Of a stretch of DNA of 64,000 nt, positions 52,462 to 60,743 are shown piece after piece. The notes below the pieces were generated by a model. That model saw only the letters and a program-made list of their open reading frames with translations. It searched no databases and was not told the DNA's origin. The DNA is from Streptomyces sp. WAC 01529 (GTDB taxonomy: Bacteria > Actinomycetota > Actinomycetes > Streptomycetales > Streptomycetaceae). The position numbers and the translations under genes are program-made. Within the stretch, counting starts at the first letter, position 1. Each line of letters starts with the position of its first letter. Location of the stretch: positions 5,875,001 through 5,939,000 of the forward strand of contig NZ_CP029617.1 of the NCBI RefSeq assembly GCF_003945545.1, given 5' to 3'.

Positions 52462-53553
52462 ATGACGACGACGCCGACCATCGAGCTCAAGCCCTCCTCG
52501 TCCCCGCTGGCCGCCGCGGAGCGCGAGGCGATCATGGCCAACCCCGGGTTCGGCCGCCACTTCACCGACCACATGGTGACGATCAAGTGGACGGAGGGCC
52601 GCGGCTGGCACGACGGCCAGCTCGTGCCGTACGGGCCGCTGGCCCTCGACCCGGCGACGAACGTCCTGCACTACGCCCAGGAGATCTTCGAGGGCCTCAA
52701 GGCCTACCGCCAGCCCGACGGCTCGGTGGCCTCGTTCCGCCCCGACGCCAACGCCCGCCGCTTCCAGGCCTCCGCGCGGCGCCTCGCCATGCCCGAGCTG
52801 CCCGTCGAGACGTTCATCGAGGCGTGCGACGTGCTGGTGACGCAGGACAAGGCGTGGGTTCCGGCGCACGGCGGCGAGGAGTCCCTCTACCTGCGTCCCT
52901 TCATGATCGCCACCGAGGTCGGCCTGGGCGTGAAGCCCGCCAACGAGTACCTCTTCGTCGTCATCGCCTCGCCGGCGGGCGCCTACTTCCCCGGCGGTGT
53001 GAAGCCCGTCTCGATCTGGCTCTCCGAGGACCGGGTGCGCGCCGTCCCCGGTGGCATGGGCGACGCCAAGACCGGCGGCAACTACGCCGCGTCGCTGCTC
53101 GCGCAGGCCGAGGCGGCGGCGAAGGGCTGCGACCAGGTCGCCTACCTCGACGCGGTCGAGCACAAGTGGGTCGAGGAGCTGGGCGGCATGAACCTGTACT
53201 TCGTGTACGGCAACAAGATCGTCACCCCGACGCTCACCGGCTCCCTGCTCGCGGGCATCACCCGCGACTCGCTCCTCTCGGTCGCCAGGGACCTCGGTTA
53301 CGAGTCGGAGGAGGCGCGCGTCTCCATCGACCAGTGGAAGACGGACTCCGAGAACGGCACGCTGACGGAGGTCTTCGCCTGCGGCACGGCGGCGGTCATC
53401 ACGCCGGTCGGCACGGTCAAGTGCGCGGCGGGGGAGTGGCAGCAGAGCGGTGGCGAGCCGGGTGAGGTCACGATGAAGCTGCGGGACGCGTTGCTGGACA
53501 TCCAGCGGGGGACCTCGGAGGACGTCCACGGCTGGATGCACCGGCTCGGCTGA
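52462..53553 (+). CDS. ilvE: Branched-chain amino acid aminotransferase
   Basis: 363 aa class IV PLP enzyme for the last step of Val, Leu and Ile synthesis. Motifs: HYAQEIFEGLKAYR, the PLP lysine in LDAVEHKWVEELGGMN, GNKIVTPTLTGSLLAGITRDSLL and FACGTAAVITPVG. ATG 52462 has GAAGGA ten bases upstream. It carries no adjacent ilv partner; the pathway is distributed over this region. Confidence 0.96.
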   Translation: MTTTPTIELKPSSSPLAAAEREAIMANPGFGRHFTDHMVTIKWTEGRGWHDGQLVPYGPLALDPATNVLHYAQEIFEGLKAYRQPDGSVASFRPDANARRFQASARRLAMPELPVETFIEACDVLVTQDKAWVPAHGGEESLYLRPFMIATEVGLGVKPANEYLFVVIASPAGAYFPGGVKPVSIWLSEDRVRAVPGGMGDAKTGGNYAASLLAQAEAAAKGCDQVAYLDAVEHKWVEELGGMNLYFVYGNKIVTPTLTGSLLAGITRDSLLSVARDLGYESEEARVSIDQWKTDSENGTLTEVFACGTAAVITPVGTVKCAAGEWQQSGGEPGEVTMKLRDALLDIQRGTSEDVHGWMHRLG

Positions 53554-53619
53554 GGGCTTCACGGTTCTTGTGGGCGGGGCGGGGCGGGGTCTGTGCGGGT
53601 TCCTCGTGCCGCGCGGGTC

Positions 53620-53770
53620 GGTCGTGGCTGGTCGCGCAGTTCCCCGCGCCCCCAAAGCGGCTCCGCCGCTGGGGGCGCCTGGGGGCTGTCCCGCTAGGGC
53701 TGCTATTTCGGTGGGCGGCGCGTGAGGTTCGGTCAGGGGCGCGGGGAACTGCGCGATCAGCCCCCACCGG
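53620..53770. repeat. Inverted pair of dispersed Streptomyces intergenic repeats
   Basis: CGCGCAGTTCCCCGCGCCCC near 53633 is the exact reverse complement of the core of GGGGCGCGGGGAACTGCGCG near 53736. The second arm, preceded by GCGTGAGGTTCGG, recurs with few changes at 55529-55575. Confidence 0.7.
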
Positions 53771-53800
53771 TCCGCAGGCGAAGGTGAACGCCAACAACCC

Positions 53801-54436
53801 CTAGCGCACCGCGAGGGTCAGCGATTCCGGCACCGCGCCGCAGGCGAGCCCAAGCCCCGCCGCCAGACGACCCCGCGTAGGGGCGGGCCCCTCCACCCAC
53901 GCCTCCACCGCCCGGTGAAACGCCGCGACCAGCACATCGATCGCGAGCCGCGCCCGCAGCTCGTCCCCGCCCGGCAGGGCGAACCGGCGCCGCACCACGG
54001 CCAGCGCCGCCCGGCTCGTGCGGTCACAGAACGCGAGCCCGTGCGCGTCCATGGACGGCGTCCGCCCCGCGAGCCGCCGGCTGAGCACCACCCGGTGCGC
54101 CCACCCTTCCGCGGGCATGCGGCCGAGCGCGGCCAGCAGCGCGTCCCGCAACACGTCGAACAGGGTCTGCCCCGGGGCCGGTTCGCAGACCTCCAGCTCC
54201 TCCAGGAACGCCTCCCACAGATCCTGGGTGGGCGCCATCGCCACGTCTTCCTTGCTGGTGAACGTACGGAAGAACGTCCGCTTGCTGACCTCCACCGCAT
54301 CGCACAGCGCGTCGAGCGTCACGCCCTCGAAACCACGCTCGGTGAACAGTTCGAGCGCGGTGTCGACGAGCGCCTGCCGCGTCCGCAGCTTCTTGCGCTC
54401 CCGCAGGGGCAGCCGGTCGAGGTCCATCGCGTCCAT
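53801..54436 (-). CDS. TetR family repressor
   Basis: 211 aa. The HTH is TRQALVDTALELFTERGFEG with DALCDAVEVSKRTFFRTFTSKE. The C-terminal domain is longer than usual and of unknown ligand. ATG 54436 follows TACACT by six bases. Divergent from the quinone reductase gene with a perfect 15-bp palindrome between them. Confidence 0.9.
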   Translation of the reverse strand: MDAMDLDRLPLRERKKLRTRQALVDTALELFTERGFEGVTLDALCDAVEVSKRTFFRTFTSKEDVAMAPTQDLWEAFLEELEVCEPAPGQTLFDVLRDALLAALGRMPAEGWAHRVVLSRRLAGRTPSMDAHGLAFCDRTSRAALAVVRRRFALPGGDELRARLAIDVLVAAFHRAVEAWVEGPAPTRGRLAAGLGLACGAVPESLTLAVR

Positions 54437-54491
54437 GCCGGAAGTGTAGCCCTCGGCGGCCATGCGGAGGCGAATGCCCCTTGAAGGCTTC

Positions 54492-54506
54492 TGCCACTCA
54501 GTGGCA
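54492..54506. promoter_or_regulatory. TetR-type operator
   Basis: Perfect 15-bp palindrome TGCCACTCAGTGGCA in the 139-bp region between the TetR and reductase genes, 70 bases before ATG 54576. Confidence 0.75.
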
Positions 54507-54575
54507 CTATTGCGGCGGCCGGGCCCGATCGCGGTGCCCTCGGCCTTCTTTGGCGTACGTCGAAAGGCAACTCCC

Positions 54576-55505
54576 ATGCGCGCACTGCTCGTTGACCGAT
54601 CCGCCCCCGGAGGCCTGCGCCTCGGCGAGGCTCCCGTCCCCGAGCCCGCCCCGCACCAGGCGCTGATCCGCGTACGGGCGACCTCCCTGAACCACGGTGA
54701 GGTGAGGTGGGGCATCGAGGGCGCGCCCGAGGGCGCGGTGCTCGGCTGGGACGCGGCCGGTGTCGTCGAGCGGGCCGCCGCCGACGGCTCGGGCCCCGCG
54801 GTCGGCACCCCCGTGGTGACGCTCGCCGGTGACGGCGGCTGGGCCGAGTACCGCGTCGCCGACACGGCGTGGACCGGCGTCGTGCCCGAGGGCGCGGACC
54901 TGGGGGCCATCAGCACCGTGCCGGTCGCGGGCGCCAGCGCCCTGCGCGCCCTGGACCGGATCGGTCCGATCCTCGGCAGGCGCGTGCTGGTCACGGGCGC
55001 GACCGGCGGTGTCGGGCGGTACGCGGTGCAGCTCGCCCGGCGCGGCGGTGCGCACGTCATCGCGGTGACCGGTGACCCCGAGGGGAAGGGGGACGCGCTC
55101 CGGGCCCTCGGCGCGCACGAGGTGATCGCCGCGCCCGAGGCGGCCGGAGCCCCGGTGGACGGCGTGGTGGACGTGATCGGCGGTGGGCAACTGGTCGCCG
55201 CGTACCAGCAGTTGGGCGCGGGCGGCACCCTCGTCTCCGTCGGGCAGGCCGGCGGGGAGTCCGAGCACTTCCCGCTCAGGGCCCTCTATGGGGAGCAGGG
55301 CCGCCACGACCGCTCGATCGTCAACTTCCAGCTGCTCGGCTGCCCGGACCTCTCGCGGGACCTGACCTGGCTCGCGGGGCAGGTGGCGGCGGGCACGCTC
55401 GACCCCGGCACGTCCTGGCGCGGCGCCTGGGACAAGGCCCCGGAGGCGATCGAAACCCTCCTCACCCGCCGCCTCCAGGGCAAGGCGATCCTGGACATCG
55501 CCTGA
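54576..55505 (+). CDS. Quinone oxidoreductase-like MDR enzyme
   Basis: 309 aa. MRALLVDRSAPGGLRLGEAP start, SLNHGEVRWG, DAAGVVERAA and the nucleotide turn VTGATGGVGRYAVQLARRGG. No zinc ligands. AAAGG eight bases before ATG. Likely induced when its TetR neighbour releases the 54492 operator. Confidence 0.9.
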   Translation: MRALLVDRSAPGGLRLGEAPVPEPAPHQALIRVRATSLNHGEVRWGIEGAPEGAVLGWDAAGVVERAAADGSGPAVGTPVVTLAGDGGWAEYRVADTAWTGVVPEGADLGAISTVPVAGASALRALDRIGPILGRRVLVTGATGGVGRYAVQLARRGGAHVIAVTGDPEGKGDALRALGAHEVIAAPEAAGAPVDGVVDVIGGGQLVAAYQQLGAGGTLVSVGQAGGESEHFPLRALYGEQGRHDRSIVNFQLLGCPDLSRDLTWLAGQVAAGTLDPGTSWRGAWDKAPEAIETLLTRRLQGKAILDIA

Positions 55506-55528
55506 CGGACGTCCCAGCCCAAGCGTGC

Positions 55529-55575
55529 GACGCGTGAGGTTCGGCCGGGGGCGCGGGGGACTGCGCGCCCAGCCA
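55529..55575. repeat. Third copy of the intergenic repeat
   Basis: Carries GCGTGAGGTTCGG then GGGGCGCGGGGGACTGCGCG, matching the copy at 53723-53760 with a few mismatches. It lies between convergent genes. Confidence 0.65.
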
Positions 55576-55619
55576 CAGACAACCCGCACCCGAAAATCCG
55601 CCGCCCCGGGGCCGATCGC

Positions 55620-57047
55620 TCAGCCCGCCACCGTCTCCTCCTCCCCCAGCGGAAGCGCCGCCGCAACCACCGCACGCCGGGTCAGTGCCGCGTACGTCAC
55701 CCCACCCACCACCCCCGAGAGCAGGAAGCTGCAGTCGACGCCGCCGGTCAGCGCCAGCAGTGGACCCTCGTACGAAGGGAGCGCGACCGAGAGCAGACCG
55801 ACCACCGCGCCAAGCGCCCACGCGACGGTCGCCTGGATGTTCCAGCCGGAGCGGAACCAGTAGACGCCCCCCTTGGCGCGGCGGTTGAAGACCTGGAGGG
55901 CCTCCGCGTCGTATTCCCCGCGACAGCGCGCGAAGCCGATCAGGGTGATGACCGCCCACGGCGTGCCGATCGCCGTCAGGAGCAGTACGAACGACGTCAT
56001 CGCGTCCTGCGCCTCCCACGCGAAGTGGCCGACGAAGACGCAGGCCGTGGCGACGACGGCGACCGTGTACGTGGCGCGGGCGCGCGAGGCGCGGGGCAGG
56101 ATCGCGTCCAGGTCGAGGCCCATCGAGTACAGCATCAGACCCGCGTTGCCGACGGACCCCGCCGACGCGGCGAGCAGCAGCGGCACCAGGTACCAGGTGG
56201 GGGAGGCGTCGACGAGGCCGCCCGCGTAGTCCAGGGCGGCGCGCGCCGCGTACGCCGTGAACGTACCGAAGAGCTGCGGGATCAGCAGTCCCGCGAGCAG
56301 ACCCACCCAGGCCGCGCCGAGCACCGCGCGGGAGCTGTGCCGGGCCGGGGAGACATAGCGGGTGTAGTCGCCGAGCAGGGTGATGAAGGCGATGGGGCCC
56401 GACAGGCCCGCGGCCACCAGGGCGAGCAGCCAGGTGGGCCAGAACGAGCCGAGCAGATAGCCGCCCGCCCCCGGCAGCGCCGAGGTCGTGAAGTCGGGGG
56501 CGTACGCGATGACGCCGAGGATCAGCAGTGCCGTCATCCCGAAGGCGAGCACCCGGGAGAGGCGGAGCAGCACCCGGTAGCCGAAGACCGCGCCGACCAC
56601 GGTGGCCGCGGCGAGCAGGGCGTAGACGAGGCCGTAGGAGAGGCCGCCGACCGGCAGTCCGAGCAGGCGGTGCAGCGTGCCCACCATGACGTCGCCGCCG
56701 ATCCAGATGGTCAGCGCGGTGTAGCCGAGCGAGAGCAGCAGGCCGACGACCGAGCCGACGAGCCGGCCGCGCACGCCGAACTGGGCCCCGGACGAGGTGG
56801 AGAGGTTCGTCCCGGTGCGCAGGGACACCAGGGCGAGCGGCGCGGTGAGCGCGGTGCCGAGCACCGTGCCCGCCACCACCGCGCTGACCGACTCCCACCA
56901 GCCGAGGCCGAACGACACCGGCAGCCAGCCGAAGACGATCACCCCCAGGCAGAGGTTGGAGCCGATGAGGATCGACACGAGATCGCGGGGGCCGCTGGTG
57001 CGTTCCCCGTCCGGGATGGTGTCGACTCCGCGCTGTTCTATCGGCAT
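55620..57047 (-). CDS. NCS1 family nucleobase/cytosine permease-like transporter
   Basis: 475 aa with about 12 helices. NCS1 character is seen in the first helix (ILIGSNLCLGVIVFGWLPVSFGLG), the following GTNLSTSSGAQFGVRGR, and GDYTRYV in helix 6-7, typical of cytosine and purine permeases. The C-terminus is short. Substrate unknown. Divergent from the urease-like operon with shared operator copies between, so the cargo may be a substrate or precursor of that pathway. Confidence 0.87.
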   Translation of the reverse strand: MPIEQRGVDTIPDGERTSGPRDLVSILIGSNLCLGVIVFGWLPVSFGLGWWESVSAVVAGTVLGTALTAPLALVSLRTGTNLSTSSGAQFGVRGRLVGSVVGLLLSLGYTALTIWIGGDVMVGTLHRLLGLPVGGLSYGLVYALLAAATVVGAVFGYRVLLRLSRVLAFGMTALLILGVIAYAPDFTTSALPGAGGYLLGSFWPTWLLALVAAGLSGPIAFITLLGDYTRYVSPARHSSRAVLGAAWVGLLAGLLIPQLFGTFTAYAARAALDYAGGLVDASPTWYLVPLLLAASAGSVGNAGLMLYSMGLDLDAILPRASRARATYTVAVVATACVFVGHFAWEAQDAMTSFVLLLTAIGTPWAVITLIGFARCRGEYDAEALQVFNRRAKGGVYWFRSGWNIQATVAWALGAVVGLLSVALPSYEGPLLALTGGVDCSFLLSGVVGGVTYAALTRRAVVAAALPLGEEETVAG

Positions 57048-57088
57048 GGGTGCCCCTGACGCTCGCTTGGTCCCGATGGTTGCCTCAC

Positions 57089-57105
57089 TTAGAGCAGCGC
57101 TCAAT
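57089..57105. promoter_or_regulatory. Operator copy 1, permease/urease-like intergenic region
   Basis: TTAGAGCAGCGCTCAAT, matching the ideal 17-mer TTAGAGCANTGCTCTAA in its left half and 5 of 8 bases in its right half. Confidence 0.6.
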
Positions 57106-57157
57106 GTGACCCGTGGAACCTGCTTCCGTCAATGCTTCCAGCATGCGGATTTCGTCG

Positions 57158-57174
57158 TTAGAGTGTTGCTCTAA
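57158..57174. promoter_or_regulatory. Operator copy 2, permease/urease-like intergenic region
   Basis: TTAGAGTGTTGCTCTAA, with a perfect 6-bp inverted repeat (TTAGAG/CTCTAA), 39 bases before GTG 57213 and 69 bp from copy 1. Confidence 0.7.
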
Positions 57175-57212
57175 ACTCTGGCGCAGGACGTGGAAACAGG
57201 GAGGTACGGCGC

Positions 57213-57947
57213 GTGCGACTGACGCCCACCGAACGCGACCGGCTGCTGCTCTTCGGGGCCGCTGAGCTGGCGAGGGCCCGCAAGGCACGCGGCCTCAGGC
57301 TCAATGTCCCCGAGGCGACCGCGCTGATCGCCGACACGGTCTGCGAGGCGGCCCGCGACGGCGTCCGACTCGCCGAGGCCGTCGAGCGGGCCCGCGCCGC
57401 CCTCGGCCCGGACGATGTCCTGCCCGGCGTCGCCGACGTGGTGACCGAGGTGCACGTGGAGGCCGTCTTCGACGACGGCTCCCGCCTCGCCGTGGTCTCC
57501 GACCCCATCGGCGCCGGTCTCGGCAGCGAGGCCCCGGGCGCGCTGCTGCCCGGCCCCGCGCACGAGGACCCCGCGCCCGTGGTGACGCTGACCGTGCGCA
57601 ACACCGCCTCCGTGCCCATCTCGGTGACCTCGCACTTCCACTTCTTCGAGGCCAACCCCCGGCTCGACTTCGACCGCGCCGCCGCCTACGGCCTGCGCCT
57701 GGCCGTGCCCGCCGGGTCCTCCGTGCGCTTCGGGCCCGGCGAGAGCGGCGAGGTCGGGCTGGTGCCCATCGGCGGCGAGCGGATCGCCATCGGCTTCGCG
57801 GGCCTGGTGGACGGCCCGCTGGACGGGCCGGGCGCGCGCGAAGAGGCACTGCGCCGGGCCGCCGCCTGCGGCTACCTCGGCGTGCCGGAAACGACCGACC
57901 GGAGCTACCGGACGAGCTACCAGAACGACCAGGAGGCCGAGCGATGA
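57213..57947 (+). CDS. ureAB: Fused urease gamma-beta subunit
   Basis: 244 aa. Residues 1-100 match urease gamma (LTPTERDRLLLFGAAELARARKARGLRLN, then EATALIADTVCEAARDG); residues about 115-230 match urease beta (NTASVPISVTSHFHFFEANPRLDFDR, then AVPAGSSVRFGPGE). Fusion of the two subunits is known from some bacteria. CAGGGAGG precedes the GTG. The stop overlaps ureC by four bases. It partners with UreC in a hydrolase complex. Confidence 0.92.
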   Translation: MRLTPTERDRLLLFGAAELARARKARGLRLNVPEATALIADTVCEAARDGVRLAEAVERARAALGPDDVLPGVADVVTEVHVEAVFDDGSRLAVVSDPIGAGLGSEAPGALLPGPAHEDPAPVVTLTVRNTASVPISVTSHFHFFEANPRLDFDRAAAYGLRLAVPAGSSVRFGPGESGEVGLVPIGGERIAIGFAGLVDGPLDGPGAREEALRRAAACGYLGVPETTDRSYRTSYQNDQEAER

Positions 57948-59665
57948 GCCGCCCCGGAGGGCACCCCGCCGAACCCCGCCGCCTCACCCCGTACGAGTAC
58001 GCCTCCACGCATGGCCCGCGCGCCGGCGACCACGTCCGCCTCGGCGACTCCGGGCTGACGATCCGCGTCGAGTCCGACGCCCAGAAGTACGGCGACGAAT
58101 TCCTCGCCGGGTTCGGCAAGACCGCCCGCGACGGCCTGCACCTGAAGGCCGCCGCCGTCCGCGAGACCTGTGACGTCGTCATCAGCAACGTCGTCGTGAT
58201 CGACGCCGTGCAGGGCATCCGCAAGGTGTCCATCGGCATCCGCGAGGGCCGCATCCACGCCATCGGGCGCGCGGGCAACCCCGACACCCTCGACGGCGTC
58301 GACGTGGTCGTCGGCACCGGCACGTCCATCGTGTCGGGGGAGGGCCTGATCGCCACCGCCGGTTCCGTGGACACCCACGTCCACCTGCTCTCGCCGCGCA
58401 TCATGGAGGCCTCCCTCGCCTCCGGGGTGACGACGATCATCGGCCAGGAGTTCGGGCCTGTGTGGGGCGTCGGCGTCAACTCGCCCTGGGCGCTGCGCCA
58501 CGCGTTCAACGCCTTCGACGCCTGGCCCGTCAACATCGGCTTCCTCGGCCGCGGCTCGTCCTCGCACGACGCCCCGCTGATCGAGGCGCTCGCCGAGGGC
58601 GGCGCGTCCGGCTTCAAGGTGCACGAGGACATGGGCGCGCACACCCGCGCCCTGGACACCGCGCTGCGCGTCGCCGAGGAGTACGACGTCCAAGTCGCCC
58701 TGCACAGCGACGGGTTGAACGAATGCCTCTCCGTCGAGGACACCCTGAGGGTGCTCGAAGGGCGGACGATCCACGCCTTCCACATCGAGGGCTGCGGCGG
58801 CGGTCACGTACCGAACGTCCTGAAGATGGCGGGCGTGCCGAACGTGATCGGCTCCTCCACCAACCCCACCCTGCCCTTCGGCCGGGACGCCGTCGCCGAG
58901 CACTACGGCATGATCGTCTCCGTCCACGACCTGAAGACCGACCTGCCGGGCGACGCGGCCATGGCCCGCGACCGCATCCGCGCGGGGACGATGGGCGCCG
59001 AGGACGTGCTGCACGACCTGGGCGCCATCGGCATCACCTCGTCCGACGCGCAGGGCATGGGCCGCGCCGGTGAGACCGTGCGCCGCACCTTCGCGATGGC
59101 CGGGAAGATGAAGGCGGAGCTGGGCCCCATGGAGGGCGACGGCCCGCACGACGACAACGCGCGCGTCCTGCGCTACATCGCCAAGCTGACCATCAACCCC
59201 GCCCTCGCGCACGGCCTCGCCCACGAGGTGGGCTCCCTGGAGGTCGGCAAGCTGGCCGACATCGTGCTGTGGCGCCCCCAGTACTTCGGCGCCAAGCCGC
59301 AGATGGTGCTGAAGTCCGGCTTCCCCGCGTACGGCGTCACCGGTGACCCCAACGCGGCCACCGACACCTGCGAACCGCTAGTCCTCGGACCGCTGTTCGG
59401 CGCGCACGGCGCCGTGCCCGCCGACATCTCCGTGGCGTTCGTCGCGCAGGCCGCCGTCGACCAGGGCAACGACCTGATGCCGACCCGCCGCCGCCGGGTC
59501 GCGGTGCGCGGCACCCGCGGCATCGGCCCCGCCGACCTGCGCCTGAACTCCCGCACCGGCTCCATCGACGTGAACCAGAAGACCGGCCTCGTCACCCTCG
59601 ACGGCGACCCGGTCCGCTCGGAGCCGGCCGACTCGGTCCCGCTGAACCGCCTCTATTTCCTCTGA
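57944..59665 (+). CDS. ureC: Urease alpha subunit, non-standard active-site flap
   Basis: 573 aa amidohydrolase. Nickel ligands by motif: H145/H147 in VDTHVHLL, carbamylated K225 with H227 in GFKVHEDMG, H254 in ALHSDGLNE, H280 in AFHIEGCGGGH, and D368 in TSSDAQGMGR. Catalytic H328 and R344 are kept, but the flap cysteine of standard ureases (Cys319 in Klebsiella) is V327 in IVSVHDL, and the following His is Asp. No ureDEFG accessory genes lie in the window. It could still be a urease using accessory proteins coded elsewhere, or a hydrolase for a substituted urea. Confidence 0.9.
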   Translation: MSRPGGHPAEPRRLTPYEYASTHGPRAGDHVRLGDSGLTIRVESDAQKYGDEFLAGFGKTARDGLHLKAAAVRETCDVVISNVVVIDAVQGIRKVSIGIREGRIHAIGRAGNPDTLDGVDVVVGTGTSIVSGEGLIATAGSVDTHVHLLSPRIMEASLASGVTTIIGQEFGPVWGVGVNSPWALRHAFNAFDAWPVNIGFLGRGSSSHDAPLIEALAEGGASGFKVHEDMGAHTRALDTALRVAEEYDVQVALHSDGLNECLSVEDTLRVLEGRTIHAFHIEGCGGGHVPNVLKMAGVPNVIGSSTNPTLPFGRDAVAEHYGMIVSVHDLKTDLPGDAAMARDRIRAGTMGAEDVLHDLGAIGITSSDAQGMGRAGETVRRTFAMAGKMKAELGPMEGDGPHDDNARVLRYIAKLTINPALAHGLAHEVGSLEVGKLADIVLWRPQYFGAKPQMVLKSGFPAYGVTGDPNAATDTCEPLVLGPLFGAHGAVPADISVAFVAQAAVDQGNDLMPTRRRRVAVRGTRGIGPADLRLNSRTGSIDVNQKTGLVTLDGDPVRSEPADSVPLNRLYFL

Positions 59666-59696
59666 ACCCCAACTCTCCCTGATGAAGGTGTACGCC

Positions 59697-60743
59697 ATGT
59701 CTGCTGCCGCCGACGGCTTCCGCATGCCCGCCGAGTGGGCCCCGCACGAGCGCACCTGGATGGCGTGGCCGTGCCCCAACCCCACCTTCGACGACCCCGA
59801 GGGCCTGGACGAGTCCCGCCTCGCCTGGGCGAACGTCGCCCGTGCCGTACGCCGCTTCGAGCCCGTCACCGTGGTCTGCGGCCCCGCCCAGGCCGCGTAC
59901 GCGAGTGAACTCCTCGGGCCGGACATCGAGGTGGTGGAACGCGACCTGGACGACGCCTGGATGCGGGACATAGGCCCGACCTTCCTCACCGACGGCAAGG
60001 GCCGACTGGCCGCCGTGGACTGGACGTTCAACGGCTGGGGCGCCCAGGAGTGGGCCCGCTGGGACCACGACTCCAAGATCGGGGCGTACGTCGCCGACCT
60101 CGCCGGAGCCCGTACGTACACCTCGAAGCTCGTGAACGAGGGCGGCGGCATCCACGTCGACGGCGAGGGCACCGTCCTGCTCACCGAGACCGTCCAGCTC
60201 GGCCCCGAGCGCAACCCCGGCCTGACCAAGGCCGAGGTCGAGGCGGAGATCCACGCCCAGCTCGGCACCACCAAGGCGATCTGGCTGCCGCGCGGCCTCA
60301 CCGCCGACTACCCCGGCCACGGCTACGGCACCCTCGGCCACGTCGACATCGTCGCCGCCTTCGCCGCGCCCGGCGTCGTCCTCGTCCACTCCCAACGCGA
60401 CCCCGCCCACCCCGACTTCGAGGTCAGCAAGGAGATCATCGCGACCCTCGAGGGCCAGACGGACGCCCGCGGCCGTACCCTGCGGATCGTCGAGGTGCCC
60501 GCGCCGACCGTCCTCAAGGACGAGGAGGGCTGGGTCGACTACTCCTACATCAACCACTACCTCTGCAACGGCGGCGTCGTCCTGTGCGCCTTCGGCGACC
60601 CGAACGACGAGCTGGCGGCGGGCATCTTCCGCGGCCTGTTCCCCGGCCGCACGGTGACGCTCGTCGACGCCCGCACGATATTCGCCGGGGGCGGCGGCAT
60701 CCACTGCATCACCCAGCAGCAGCCGAGGAGCACAGGTCAGTGA
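59697..60743 (+). CDS. aguA: Agmatine deiminase
   Basis: 348 aa guanidine-modifying enzyme converting agmatine to N-carbamoylputrescine and ammonia. Diagnostic segments: MPAEWAPHERTWMAWP, ERDLDDAWMRDIGPTF, VNEGGGIHVDGEGT, GTLGHVDIVAAF and the catalytic Cys (C337) in FAGGGGGIHCITQQQPR. ATG 59697 has GAAGG nine bases upstream; ATG 59682 would add five residues. It is 31 bp after ureC, in the same operon. No AguB carbamoylputrescine hydrolase gene is present. Confidence 0.94.
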   Translation: MSAAADGFRMPAEWAPHERTWMAWPCPNPTFDDPEGLDESRLAWANVARAVRRFEPVTVVCGPAQAAYASELLGPDIEVVERDLDDAWMRDIGPTFLTDGKGRLAAVDWTFNGWGAQEWARWDHDSKIGAYVADLAGARTYTSKLVNEGGGIHVDGEGTVLLTETVQLGPERNPGLTKAEVEAEIHAQLGTTKAIWLPRGLTADYPGHGYGTLGHVDIVAAFAAPGVVLVHSQRDPAHPDFEVSKEIIATLEGQTDARGRTLRIVEVPAPTVLKDEEGWVDYSYINHYLCNGGVVLCAFGDPNDELAAGIFRGLFPGRTVTLVDARTIFAGGGGIHCITQQQPRSTGQ

